Under the pieces are notes generated by a model. The model did no database searches, was not told the origin of the DNA, and worked only from the letters and a program-made list of their open reading frames with translations. Source: Planotetraspora silvatica (lineage in GTDB: Bacteria; Actinomycetota; Actinomycetes; Streptosporangiales; Streptosporangiaceae). Taken from it: a stretch of 64,000 nt of DNA. The position numbers and the translations under genes are program-made. Below, piece by piece: positions 56,139-64,000 of this stretch. The stretch covers positions 62,001-126,000 of the forward strand of contig NZ_BOOQ01000016.1 of NCBI RefSeq assembly GCF_016863315.1. Reading direction: 5' to 3'. Positions within the stretch are counted from its first letter, which is position 1; every line of letters begins with the position of its first letter.

Positions 56139-58121
56139 ATGAGTGACATCAGTCGTCGCGCCTTCATCGGCGCCACCGCGGCGGCCGGAGCGGTGGCGGC
56201 CCTGCCCGCCATGACGGGCACGGCCGAAGCCTCCGACCACGGACACGACCACGGAAGCATCGCCGACGTGAAGCACGTCGTGATCCTGATGCAGGAGAAC
56301 CGCAGCTTCGACCACTACTTCGGCACCCTGAGCGGGGCGCGGGGCTTCGGCGACCGTCAGGCGCTGGTCTTCCCCAACGGTGATTCGGTGTTCCAGCAGC
56401 CCGACCGCGGGCGTCCGGAGGGGCATCTGCTGCCTTTCCGGATGGACACCACCAAGTACAACGCGCAGAACGCGGGCGGCCTGCCGCACGACTGGGACAC
56501 CGGTCACACGGCCGTCGACGGCGGCGCCATGGACAAGTGGGTCAACGCCAAGGGCGAGCGGACCATGGGGTACTTCACGCGTGAGGACATCCCCTACCAG
56601 TACGCGCTGGCCGACGCCTTCACCTTGGCCGACGGCTACTTCTGCTCCCTGAACGGGCCCACCGACCCCAACCGGCTCTACCTGTGGACCGGCACGGCCG
56701 GCCCCGGCGTGGACGGCACTACCGGCCCTTGGACCGACAACACGCCGGTCACGGACAACCCGGTGGCCGACTGGACGACGTACGCCGAGCGGCTGGAGGA
56801 GGCCGGCGTCACCTGGCGCGTCTACCACAACCCGGACGGCTCCGACGACCGCAACGGCGACTACGACGACAACGCCCTGTCGTACTTCAAGCAGTTCCAC
56901 GCGTTCCCGAAGGACGACCCGCGGTACATCAACGCGATGACGAAGTTCGACCTGACGGCGTTCGACCAGCACTGCAAGGACGGCACCCTGCCCACGGTCT
57001 CGTGGCTGGTGGCGCCGTACCTGTTCTGCGAGCACCCGGCGGCCAGCCCCGACTACGGCGCCCACTGGGTGAACACCGCGCTGCAGTCGCTGTTCTCCAA
57101 CCCCGACGTGTGGAAGCACACCGTCTTCCTGCTGATGTACGACGAGAACGACGGGTACTTCGACCACGTCATCCCGCCGTTCCCCGAGCCGGGCACGCCG
57201 GACGAGTTCGCCGGGGGCAAGTCGATCGGGCTCGGCAGCCGGGTCCCGCTGTGGGCCGTCTCGCCGTGGTCGCGCGGCGGCTGGGTCAACTCCCAGGTCT
57301 TCGACCACACGTCGGTGCTGCGCTTCCTCGAGCACGTCACCGGCGTGAAGGAGCCGAACATCTCCGACTGGCGGCGCACGGTCTGCGGCGACCTCACGAG
57401 CTGCTTCGACTTCACCAGGCCGGACTACAGCATCCCCCGGCTGCCCGACACGGTGGCGCTGATGGCCAAGGCCGACGCGAACAACTCGCTGCCCGGGGTG
57501 AAGGTTCCGGCGGCCGGCCAGCAGGCCATGGCCGTACAGGAGCCGGGGGACCGTCCGCACCGCCCGCTGCCCTACCAGCCCTGGGCGGACGTCTCGGTGG
57601 ACCGGGAGAGCGGCAAGGTCACCTGCAAGCTGACCAACAGCGGCACGGTCGGCTTCCACTTCACGGTGCTCCCGAACATCGCGCTGCCCTTCGTCGGCAC
57701 GCCGTTCACGGTCCCGCCGCGCTCGTCGCGCACCTACGTGTGGGACACCACGAAGACCGACGGCCGGTACGACTTCACCGTGCAGGGGGCCGACGGCTTC
57801 GTCCGGCGCTTCTCCGGCACGGTCGTGCGGGACGGTCAGGACGACGTGGCGGTGCCGTCCGTGGAGGCGAAGCTGCGGCACATGGGGCGCCCGGAGAAGG
57901 CCTCGATCGAGCTGAATCTGGTCAACGACGGCGGCACCGAGGTCGCCTTCACGATCACGCCGAACGACTTCGCCGGCAAGGCGCAGACGGTCTGGGTCGG
58001 GCCCGGCCGGCACACCGAGACGACGTGGCGGACCGATGACGGCCGGTACGACTTCACCGTCACCGCGAGCACCGGCACCCGCTTCGCCCAGCGCTACGCG
58101 GGCACCGTGCACCAGGTCTGA
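56139..58121 (+). CDS. Tat-exported phospholipase C / phosphoesterase family protein
   Basis: 660 residues. The N-terminus MSDISRRAFIGATAAAGAVAALPA is a twin-arginine signal. The catalytic region opens with HVVILMQENRSFDHYFG (about 47-63), the signature of non-haemolytic phospholipase C and acid-phosphatase-like enzymes; VFLLMYDENDGYFDHV is a second metal site. Two repeated beta modules of about 85 residues follow (about 480-655). It would hydrolyse phospholipids or other phosphodiesters outside the cell. AAGGAAA precedes the ATG; it follows the EEP-fold gene by 23 bases and probably shares its transcript. Confidence 0.9.
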   Translation: MSDISRRAFIGATAAAGAVAALPAMTGTAEASDHGHDHGSIADVKHVVILMQENRSFDHYFGTLSGARGFGDRQALVFPNGDSVFQQPDRGRPEGHLLPFRMDTTKYNAQNAGGLPHDWDTGHTAVDGGAMDKWVNAKGERTMGYFTREDIPYQYALADAFTLADGYFCSLNGPTDPNRLYLWTGTAGPGVDGTTGPWTDNTPVTDNPVADWTTYAERLEEAGVTWRVYHNPDGSDDRNGDYDDNALSYFKQFHAFPKDDPRYINAMTKFDLTAFDQHCKDGTLPTVSWLVAPYLFCEHPAASPDYGAHWVNTALQSLFSNPDVWKHTVFLLMYDENDGYFDHVIPPFPEPGTPDEFAGGKSIGLGSRVPLWAVSPWSRGGWVNSQVFDHTSVLRFLEHVTGVKEPNISDWRRTVCGDLTSCFDFTRPDYSIPRLPDTVALMAKADANNSLPGVKVPAAGQQAMAVQEPGDRPHRPLPYQPWADVSVDRESGKVTCKLTNSGTVGFHFTVLPNIALPFVGTPFTVPPRSSRTYVWDTTKTDGRYDFTVQGADGFVRRFSGTVVRDGQDDVAVPSVEAKLRHMGRPEKASIELNLVNDGGTEVAFTITPNDFAGKAQTVWVGPGRHTETTWRTDDGRYDFTVTASTGTRFAQRYAGTVHQV

Positions 58122-58148
58122 CCGTCCATCGGTCTGACCGTACGGCAG

Positions 58149-58189
58149 GCGGGACCGGGCGCGGTGGCCGACACCGTGCCCGGTCCCGC
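58149..58189. terminator. terminator-like hairpin after the phospholipase gene
   Basis: Arms 58149-58164 and 58174-58189 pair over 16 bases with a single G-T wobble and a 9-base loop, in the gap before a convergent gene. Confidence 0.7.
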
Positions 58190-58266
58190 TCGTCATGGGC
58201 GGGACCGCGGTGGGGGACGTGCCGCATGCGATCGGCACGGTCCTCGGTGGTCACGGGACGAGGTTT

Positions 58267-59370
58267 CTAGAGGGCGAGGGTTTCCAGGTCTACGGCGTCG
58301 GCCATGGCTTGGGCGCCCTTGTCGTTGAGGTGCATGCCGTCACCGCTGTCCAGGGCGGGGTGGATGTAGTCGGGGTCTTCGGGGTCCGCGACAGCTCGGG
58401 CCACATCGAAGACGGCGTCGAAAGTGCCGGTGGTACGGATCCAGTCGTTCACCTCGCGTCGAGCCGCGAGGGCCGCAGGGGTACTGAACCCGGGGGAGCC
58501 GGCGCCCGCGAAGGGGCCGATGGTGGCGGCGAGGATCTTCAGGTCGGCCTGGTGAGCGCGGTGGGCCAGGGCCTTGAAGCCTTCGATGAGGGCGTCGGAG
58601 CTGGTGGGAGGCTCGCCGGTCATGCCGGGGAGGACGAGGTCGTTTATGCCGAAGTGCACCAGGACGTGGGTCAGGCCGGGAATCGAGAGAACGTCGCGGT
58701 CGAAGCGCGCCAGCGCGTGCTCGCCGACCTCGTTCCTGAGGAGGCGGTTTCCGGCGATGCCCTGGTTGACGACCCATCCCCGCTTCAGGCGCCGGTTGAG
58801 GAAGTCGACGGAGCGGTTGTTCGCGCCGGTCGTCGTGCCGACCCCTTCGAACCAGGAGTCTCCGAACGCCACGGCGATCGCGGTGTCGTCCGGGGTGAGC
58901 ACGTCGACGCCTGAGACGTAGAACCTGGCTTCCACCTGCTCAGCCTCGGGCAGTAGGGGAGACGTGACGCGGTTGCCACCGACGATGTGAGCGGTCTCCA
59001 TCGGCATGTGGGAATAGGCGGCCGGACCTGTCTTCTCAGGGAGATAAAGGCTGAGGACCAGGTCGTCGCCGGAGGCGATGGACAGATCCGCCGGATCACT
59101 GACGGCCTCTGCTCCCGGCGGGATGGTGAGCCTCTCGGCGCCGTCGAAGGCGAGGGCGGCCAACCCGTGCTCGGTGGCGGCCGTCGCGGCGGCGATCGTC
59201 AAGGGGGTGCGGCCGTAGCGGTTCGTCAGGCGTACGCGGAGAAGTTCTCCTCCGCCGGCCATGTGGAGCACCTGGCGCACCGTCTGGTCGGCGAAGCCGC
59301 GCGGTCGGGTGAACTGGATCCGCCCGTAGGGACTGATCACTGCGGTGCGGAAGCCGGCGGTCCAAATCAT
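58267..59370 (-). CDS. SGNH/GDSL hydrolase
   Basis: 367 residues. An N-terminal beta domain of about 165 residues precedes an SGNH esterase fold: AVAFGDSWFEG (nucleophile Ser, GDSW instead of GDSL), QGIAGNRLL (Gly), VHFGINDLVLPG (Asn) and DGMHLNDKG (Asp/His). It hydrolyses ester or acetyl groups on lipids or carbohydrates; no signal peptide. The ATG at 59370 gives the family-like start MIWTAGFRTAV; the open frame extends 69 bases upstream without support. It lies 40 bases downstream of the TetR gene. Confidence 0.87.
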   Translation of the reverse strand: MIWTAGFRTAVISPYGRIQFTRPRGFADQTVRQVLHMAGGGELLRVRLTNRYGRTPLTIAAATAATEHGLAALAFDGAERLTIPPGAEAVSDPADLSIASGDDLVLSLYLPEKTGPAAYSHMPMETAHIVGGNRVTSPLLPEAEQVEARFYVSGVDVLTPDDTAIAVAFGDSWFEGVGTTTGANNRSVDFLNRRLKRGWVVNQGIAGNRLLRNEVGEHALARFDRDVLSIPGLTHVLVHFGINDLVLPGMTGEPPTSSDALIEGFKALAHRAHQADLKILAATIGPFAGAGSPGFSTPAALAARREVNDWIRTTGTFDAVFDVARAVADPEDPDYIHPALDSGDGMHLNDKGAQAMADAVDLETLAL

Positions 59371-59410
59371 GCTCGCTGCTCTTTCATCCTCGCGTGAGTT
59401 GTGGAGGTTC

Positions 59411-60037
59411 TCACCGGCGAGTCGCGGGGCTCGCACCATGGAGTCCCAGCATCAAGCGGAGTTGGGCCAGCAGAACTCCACGGTAGTCGGCGGGCGCCGG
59501 CGTGGGATGGTGGAGGACCCGGGAGATGACGGCGCCGGTCAGGGCGGACAGCAGGAAGTCCGTCACGTCGTCGGGTCCACGGGTGAGGGTGAATTCGCCC
59601 TGCTCACCGCCTTCCCTCACGGCGGTGAGAAAGGGCGCCCGGTAGCGCTGTTGCACTGTCGTGCTGTACGCGTGAAGTTCGTCGTCCCGCATTGCGGACC
59701 GCCAGAATTCGACGAGCATCCGACGCGTGCGATCGGAATTATCCAGGCTCCGATCGATCATGGCGACCAGCCGCTCCCATGGATCACGTTCGGCGGCGGC
59801 CACTGCTTCCAGGGCTGCCACCTCCCGATCGACGGAAAGGCCCATGGCCTCGATGACCATGTCCTCACGCGAACCGAAGTAATTCTGCAGCGTGCTGATC
59901 GCGACACCGCTGGCAGCCGACACGTCGGCGAAACGGGTGTTCTCATAGCCGCGTTCGGCGAGCACATCTGTTACGGCATCCAGGACGAGAGTCCGTTTCT
60001 CCCCGCCCGCACGCCGTTTCCGATTCGCTATAGGCAT
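59411..60037 (-). CDS. TetR-family transcriptional regulator
   Basis: 208 residues. HTH: KRTLVLDAVTDVLAERGYENTRFADVSAASGVAISTLQNYFGSREDMVI; the C-terminal ligand domain is unassigned. TATGGT (60044-60049, minus strand) ends 6 bases before the ATG, so the mRNA is probably leaderless. It is cotranscribed with the SGNH hydrolase and is a candidate regulator of that gene and of the FAD oxidoreductase upstream. Confidence 0.88.
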   Translation of the reverse strand: MPIANRKRRAGGEKRTLVLDAVTDVLAERGYENTRFADVSAASGVAISTLQNYFGSREDMVIEAMGLSVDREVAALEAVAAAERDPWERLVAMIDRSLDNSDRTRRMLVEFWRSAMRDDELHAYSTTVQQRYRAPFLTAVREGGEQGEFTLTRGPDDVTDFLLSALTGAVISRVLHHPTPAPADYRGVLLAQLRLMLGLHGASPATRR

Positions 60038-60096
60038 GGCCGTACCATACTTTCATGCCTGGTGGCGGTCAAAACCCGTGGGTGGGCGTTCCACGG

Positions 60097-61479
60097 CTAT
60101 GCCAGGGGCGGGATGTTGTGGTTGTAACGGAACACGTTGCGCGGGTCGTACGTGGTCTTCGCCGCCTGCAGCCGCTCATAGGTCGCCTCGTCGTACGCCA
60201 GCCGTACGCTCTCGATGGAGGCGTCGGCCGGCGAGAGGTAACTGGGGTGCTTCCGGCCACCTCCAGACGCGGCGAGCCTGTCGATCAGTTCCAGGCCCAT
60301 GTCCTTGCGGCCGCCCTCATCGCCGGGCGCGACCGCTGTCAACGCGAACGCGGCGTAAGCTGCGTCACGCCGTCCCACCGCGTTGGCCCACTCCGGAGCC
60401 AACGCGAGCGCGCCGCCGAGATGCGTCAGGTTGACCATGGTGATGTCCGAGCCGGAATCCGGTCCGGCGACCTCCAGGATCGTTTCCATGGCTGACGGGG
60501 ACCATGCGTCGAGCACGGCGAAATGCTCCACGGCGGCGCCCGGTTCGGTCGGATCATTGGTGATGGAAGCGATGTGCGCGGCGGGCATCATGGTCATGGT
60601 GTCGGCGAGTACCGGCGCGGCCGCCCGCAACGGGCCGACCAGTGTTTCGCCGTCGTGTGCCGAGCCCAGGTAGGAGATCCGTACGGAGACGGTGAGCCTT
60701 CCGCGCATGAAGTCGGGAATGAACGGCAGGTCGGGCGCGCGCAGGAAGACGATCGACGAAGTCAGATCGTCGGGCGCCGTGGCAGTGAACCGCTGGTAGG
60801 CCTGGAGCACGGCTCGTGCGTTCTCACCCGGGAAGTGCAGCGCCCCGGCGTACAGTTCCGTCACAGGGAACAGGCTGAACTCCATCGCGGTGACGACGCC
60901 GAAGTTGCCCTTCCCGCCACGCAGGGCGAAGAACAACTCCGCGTCGGAATGCGGTGTGACATGGCGGAGCCGGCCATCCGCGGTCACGACGTCGATCGCC
61001 AGGACATGGTCGGCCGCGTAGCCCAAGGCCCGCCCCAGTGCGATGCTCACCCCGCCGCCGAGCGTGTAACCGACGACACCGACCTGCGGTGAGGAGCCGG
61101 CGAGGGGCGCGAGTCCGACCTTGGCGGCCTCTTGCACCACCTGACCCCAGCGGACGCCGGCTTCGACCCGGGCGGTCTTCGCCGCACTGTCGATGCTCAC
61201 CTCCGTCATGCGACGTGTGGTGATCATGACGGCTTCACCGGGAACGGACACAGAAGGACCGTGCCCGGTGTTGAGGACCGCGACGGGGAGATCCTGATCC
61301 CTGGCGAAGTTCACCGCCGCCTGGACGTCCGCGACGTCGGTGGCGCCGATGATCACGCGCGGGCGATGAGCGACGGTCATGTTGAACACCGACACCTCGT
61401 CGGCGAAACCGTCGTCTTCCGGGAAGAGGACGGGCCCTTTGACGGATGAGAGCAGCGGGGAACTCGAATGGAGGGGCAT
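60097..61479 (-). CDS. FAD-binding oxidoreductase (berberine-bridge type)
   Basis: 460 residues. The PP-loop-type FAD domain has VIIGATDVADVQAAVNFARDQDLPVAVLNTGHGPSVS (His for covalent FAD in GHG), GVVGYTLGGGVSIALGRALGYAADHVL and GGKGNFGVVTAMEF; the BBE C-terminus NVFRYNHNIPPL. The enzyme oxidises a small molecule or sugar with O2. The ATG at 61479 gives a compact N-terminus; the longer frame runs into promoter DNA. The 268-base region upstream holds a CGGTA/TACCG repeat (61665-61680). Confidence 0.87.
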   Translation of the reverse strand: MPLHSSSPLLSSVKGPVLFPEDDGFADEVSVFNMTVAHRPRVIIGATDVADVQAAVNFARDQDLPVAVLNTGHGPSVSVPGEAVMITTRRMTEVSIDSAAKTARVEAGVRWGQVVQEAAKVGLAPLAGSSPQVGVVGYTLGGGVSIALGRALGYAADHVLAIDVVTADGRLRHVTPHSDAELFFALRGGKGNFGVVTAMEFSLFPVTELYAGALHFPGENARAVLQAYQRFTATAPDDLTSSIVFLRAPDLPFIPDFMRGRLTVSVRISYLGSAHDGETLVGPLRAAAPVLADTMTMMPAAHIASITNDPTEPGAAVEHFAVLDAWSPSAMETILEVAGPDSGSDITMVNLTHLGGALALAPEWANAVGRRDAAYAAFALTAVAPGDEGGRKDMGLELIDRLAASGGGRKHPSYLSPADASIESVRLAYDEATYERLQAAKTTYDPRNVFRYNHNIPPLA

Positions 61480-61664
61480 GGCGATGTCTTTCTGATCTTG
61501 TCTTGCGGGAGCCGGTGCGAGCCGGGTGCCGATGACCAAAGGCGGGTCGGAGGCAGTCGTCTGTTGCCCGGCAGATGTGTGGGGGCCCGGCATGCGATCT
61601 GCGGTCCTTGTCGACCGCCCTGTGTTGTGTTCCAGCCGACCGCTACACGATCAGCATAACAATA

Positions 61665-61680
61665 CGGTACCACGATACCG
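61665..61680. promoter_or_regulatory. short inverted repeat upstream of the FAD oxidoreductase
   Basis: CGGTA-CCACGA-TACCG in the 268-base gap 61480-61747, which is otherwise without an evident gene. Possible TetR-type half-site pair; weak support. Confidence 0.35.
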
Positions 61681-61747
61681 ATTTTGCGTGCGTCCTCAAC
61701 CCCGGACCGGTACGTCGGGGGACAGTGCCACCGTGAGGCGGTAACGG

Positions 61748-62200
61748 TCACTTCGTCCTGGTCTGGCGTTCGGCGACCAGTTGGAACACGCGCTTGAACT
61801 CCGCGTACGCCTCCTCGCCGACCGCCCGTGCGTGCTCGGCCTCCATCTCCACGAGGATGGCGTCCGACTTCACCATGTGATCGCGGCCCAGCTCGGTGGG
61901 CACGATGAGTTTGGCCCTGCGGTCGGCGGGATCCGGCTGTCGCTCCACGTACCCGAGCGCCACGAGTTCGTCCACCAGGGTGCCGATCACCTGCTTGTGC
62001 TGGCCCGACTGTGCGGCCAGGTCGGAGGCCCGGCTGCCCTCCACGTCCAGGTAGGCCAGCACGGCCCCGTGCCGCGGCCTGACCTGTGAGTGCCCCGTCT
62101 CCGACAGCCGAGAGAACAGCTCCTTCTGCACGCTGAACAGCGTCCGGCTGGACAGGATCCCCAGGTCGGGCACCTCACGCTTGCGCTCGCTCCTACGCAC
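61748..62200 (-). CDS. MarR-family transcriptional regulator
   Basis: 150 residues. Winged helix: RPRHGAVLAYLDVEGSRASDLAAQSGQHKQVIGTLVDELVALGYVERQPDPADRRAKLIVPT (the DxRR wing motif is present). GTG start with GAGGAG upstream. Divergent from the ABM/NmrA pair across an operator-like region, so it probably represses them. Confidence 0.86.
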   Translation of the reverse strand: MRRSERKREVPDLGILSSRTLFSVQKELFSRLSETGHSQVRPRHGAVLAYLDVEGSRASDLAAQSGQHKQVIGTLVDELVALGYVERQPDPADRRAKLIVPTELGRDHMVKSDAILVEMEAEHARAVGEEAYAEFKRVFQLVAERQTRTK

Positions 62201-62214
62201 TGCACTCCTCGCAT

Positions 62215-62245
62215 TTAGTCACTAATTTTGACCGTCACTAATTCT
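62215..62245. promoter_or_regulatory. MarR-type operator and direct repeats
   Basis: TTAGT-C-ACTAA (62215-62225) is a perfect 5-1-5 palindrome, and GTCACTAATTTT (62218) is repeated as GTCACTAATTCT (62234), 16 bases apart, between the divergent marR-type and ABM genes. Confidence 0.5.
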
Positions 62246-62262
62246 TACTATATCGTCATGGC

Positions 62263-62550
62263 ATGACGACGACAGTGGAAATCACCAGGTTCCGCGTCTC
62301 TCCCGAGCACGCGGCGGACCTTCTGGCCGCCCGTGGCGGGATGGTCGCGGACTTCCAGGCCGATCGGGACGGGTTCCTCGGCGCCCAGCTCGTTCAACTG
62401 CCCGACGGCGAATGGCTGGACATCGTGGAGTGGCGCTCGCCGGCCGACTTCGCGGCCTCCCGCACCAAGGGCGGCAATCTGCCGGGAATCCAGGCCTTTT
62501 TCGCCTTGATCGACGAACTCGTTTCCACGGAAGAGGGGACATTGCGATGA
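62263..62550 (+). CDS. ABM-like (antibiotic biosynthesis monooxygenase fold) protein
   Basis: 95 residues of ferredoxin-like dimeric fold: TTTVEITRFRVSPEHAADLLAARGGMVADFQADRDGFLGAQLVQLPDGEWLDIVEWRS. ABM proteins are cofactor-free oxygenases or binding proteins. TATCGT ends 6 bases before the ATG. Its stop overlaps the next gene's start by 4 bases (ATGA). Confidence 0.82.
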   Translation: MTTTVEITRFRVSPEHAADLLAARGGMVADFQADRDGFLGAQLVQLPDGEWLDIVEWRSPADFAASRTKGGNLPGIQAFFALIDELVSTEEGTLR

Positions 62551-63383
62551 CCATCCTGATCACCGGTGCCAACGGCACCGTCTCCAAAGAGGTACTGCGC
62601 TCGCTGCGGGGCACGGCGGACCTTCGCCTGCTGGTACGTGACAGGGCCAAGGCGCCGTCAGGTGTCGAGGTGGCGGTCGGCGACCTCCACCACCCGGAGA
62701 CTTTGGACCAGGCGTTCGAGGGCGTGGACACGGTGTGGCAGCTGACCGCCATGGGCCCGGACTCCACGCACGCCAGCAGCAACGCACTCTGGGCGGCCAA
62801 GAAGGCGGGCGTGCGGCACATCGTCCGCATGTCGGCCATCGGCGCGGGGCACGACGCGCCGACCCGCAACGGCCGGCTGCACGCCCTCTCGGACATCGAG
62901 CTCGCGGCCTCGGGGCTCGGCTGGACCGTCGTCCGCCCGGCGTTCTTCATGCAGAACATTCTCGGCTCGGTCGACGGCGGCACCTTCTACGGTGCTCCGG
63001 GCGAGGGCCGGATCGGCATGATCGACGTGCGGGACATCGCCGACTTCGCCGCCGTCGTGCTCCGTGACCCCGCGCGCCACCAGGGGGAAACCTACACGGT
63101 CACCGGACCGGAGGCGATCAGACTCAGGGACATGACGGACACGCTGTCGGAGGTGTACGGCAGGCCGATCACCTACCAGCCGATGAGCCCGGACGACGCC
63201 TACCCCGTGCTGCTGAAGGCCGGGATGAAGGAGTGGGACGCGGAGGTCACCCGGGAGTACCTGAAGGCCTACGACGCGGGCTGGGGCGACTACACCACGC
63301 CCACGTACACCGCCGTGACGGGCCGTCCGGGCACGACGTTCGCCCAGTTCGCCCGCGACTACGCCGACCAGATCGGCGGATGA
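62547..63383 (+). CDS. NmrA-like NAD(P)-binding protein
   Basis: 278 residues. Atypical SDR: TILITGANGTVSKEVLRSLRG binds NAD(P), LVRDRAK and VVRPAFFMQNILG match NmrA/quinone-oxidoreductase-like proteins; the catalytic YxxxK is not evident, so it may be a redox sensor or reductase. Coupled to the ABM gene and presumably controlled by the divergent MarR regulator. A hairpin follows. Confidence 0.85.
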   Translation: MTILITGANGTVSKEVLRSLRGTADLRLLVRDRAKAPSGVEVAVGDLHHPETLDQAFEGVDTVWQLTAMGPDSTHASSNALWAAKKAGVRHIVRMSAIGAGHDAPTRNGRLHALSDIELAASGLGWTVVRPAFFMQNILGSVDGGTFYGAPGEGRIGMIDVRDIADFAAVVLRDPARHQGETYTVTGPEAIRLRDMTDTLSEVYGRPITYQPMSPDDAYPVLLKAGMKEWDAEVTREYLKAYDAGWGDYTTPTYTAVTGRPGTTFAQFARDYADQIGG

Positions 63384-63393
63384 GGCCGCACCA

Positions 63394-63415
63394 CCGGCCC
63401 GGTCTTCCGGGCCGG
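63394..63415 (+). terminator. terminator-like hairpin
   Basis: CCGGCCCGG and CCGGGCCGG with a 4-base loop (TCTT), 10 bases after the NmrA-like stop. No T tract. The remaining bases to 63618 show no gene. Confidence 0.6.
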
Positions 63416-63618
63416 CCGCACCGGCCCGCCACGTCGTAGCGGGCAGAGGTGAAGGCTGAGACGCCGGCGTGGATGCCTGCCGCGGAGACGGCGGTGCAGG
63501 ACGGGGACGGGCACGCCGTCCAGGGCGAAACCAATCGTCATCGCGACGTAGCGTTCGATTTCCACTCAGTCCAAACCGCTAGGCTTTCGACGGGCCACAG
63601 CGCGTGGGGAGATCAGCC

Positions 63619-64000
63619 TTGGATCGCACGGGAACAAACCTTCCCGCCGTCGGTGAGTACAACCAGACGGTAGTCCTCGACGCCATCCGCCGGCGCCCGG
63701 AGGGGATCACCCGGTCCGAACTCGCCGCACTGACCGCCCTGAGCGGGATGACGGTGACGAAGGTCTGCCGGCGCCTTCTCGATGCCGGTCTCGTCGACGA
63801 GCACGGCACCCGCACGAGCGGCCCCGGCAAGCCGGCGGCGGTCGTCAAACTGAACCCGAGCGGCGGTTTCGCAGTCGGGGTGCACATCGATCCCGCAGCG
63901 GTGACCTACGTGCTCGTCGACCTGTCCGGCACGGTCAGGGACCACTCGCGCACCGGCACCCCCACCGCGGGAGACCCGAGCGCGATCATCGACGAGATGG
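63619..64000 (+). CDS. ROK-family transcriptional regulator, 3' truncated by the window edge
   Basis: The first 127 residues are visible and the frame is still open at base 64000. TTG start with GGGGAG 7 bases upstream. HTH: GEYNQTVVLDAIRRRPEGITRSELAALTALSGMTVTKVCRRLLDAGLVDEHG, then the start of the ROK domain (GFAVGVHIDPAAVTYVLVDLSG). Such regulators usually control sugar or secondary-metabolism genes; the target lies beyond the window. Confidence 0.8.
   Translation, partial: MDRTGTNLPAVGEYNQTVVLDAIRRRPEGITRSELAALTALSGMTVTKVCRRLLDAGLVDEHGTRTSGPGKPAAVVKLNPSGGFAVGVHIDPAAVTYVLVDLSGTVRDHSRTGTPTAGDPSAIIDEM

Noticed and set aside
56121-58238. A 705-residue open frame on the minus strand opposite the phospholipase C gene
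   Set aside because: Composition is Val/Gly/Arg/His repeats from antisense of a clear Tat-exported enzyme; no motif or ribosome site.

Overview
The window comes from a high-GC actinobacterium. Third-position codon use is strongly GC, GTG and TTG starts are common, and many genes begin 6-7 bases after a TANNNT box, as leaderless actinobacterial genes do. A complete zwf-edd-glk-eda operon, a RamB-type regulator beside isocitrate lyase, GpgS, a FolP2-like protein and a Pls-type synthetase together fit Streptosporangiales (Nonomuraea, Streptosporangium, Microbispora and relatives). The genus is an inference. I saw no rRNA, tRNA, CRISPR array, insertion sequence or prophage.

Layout. 1-5.5 kb: the 3' end of an NRPS gene whose last module (A-PCP-TE) is fused in frame to an MFS exporter, a convergent orphan histidine kinase, and an ACT-domain protein. 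5.5-14 kb: an alpha-glucoside uptake locus (divergent ABC ATPase; binding lipoprotein, two permeases, GH13 glucosidase, LacI regulator), then a set of 53-bp phased repeats and a PfkB-type kinase. 14-21 kb: a SnoaL-like protein, then the Entner-Doudoroff operon zwf-edd-glk-eda with 4-base overlaps and a divergent ROK regulator. 21-31 kb: a DUF2470 protein and a cysteine-free S4 sharing an iron-box-like promoter, an ATP-binding kinase, an LCP protein, LysR, FolP2-like, a PLP decarboxylase and an ABC-2 exporter. 31-41 kb: a DUF3052-like protein, an esterase, a Ser/Thr kinase, a lone ABC ATPase, aceA/ramB, gpgS, an acyl-CoA dehydrogenase and a small secreted protein. 41-48 kb: several small regulators and hypotheticals, including a MarR-ribA-ribD locus with three matching operators.

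48-58 kb: a Pls/PosA-family homopoly(amino acid) synthetase (A-PCP, then three membrane-embedded C-terminal domains) translationally coupled to an M1 peptidase. My reading of the specificity code resembles lysine, so an epsilon-poly-lysine-type polycation with its own degrading peptidase is the best guess. It is followed by a nuclease-fold protein that has lost two catalytic residues and a Tat-exported phospholipase C. 58-64 kb: SGNH hydrolase/TetR, an FAD oxidase, MarR with an ABM/NmrA pair, and a ROK regulator cut by the window edge.

Links between parts: sugar uptake (alpha-glucoside ABC system, glucosidase, glucokinase) feeds the Entner-Doudoroff operon. aceA/RamB and acyl-CoA dehydrogenase serve acetate and fatty-acid use. 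The two peptide synthetases at either end are unrelated secondary-metabolism loci.
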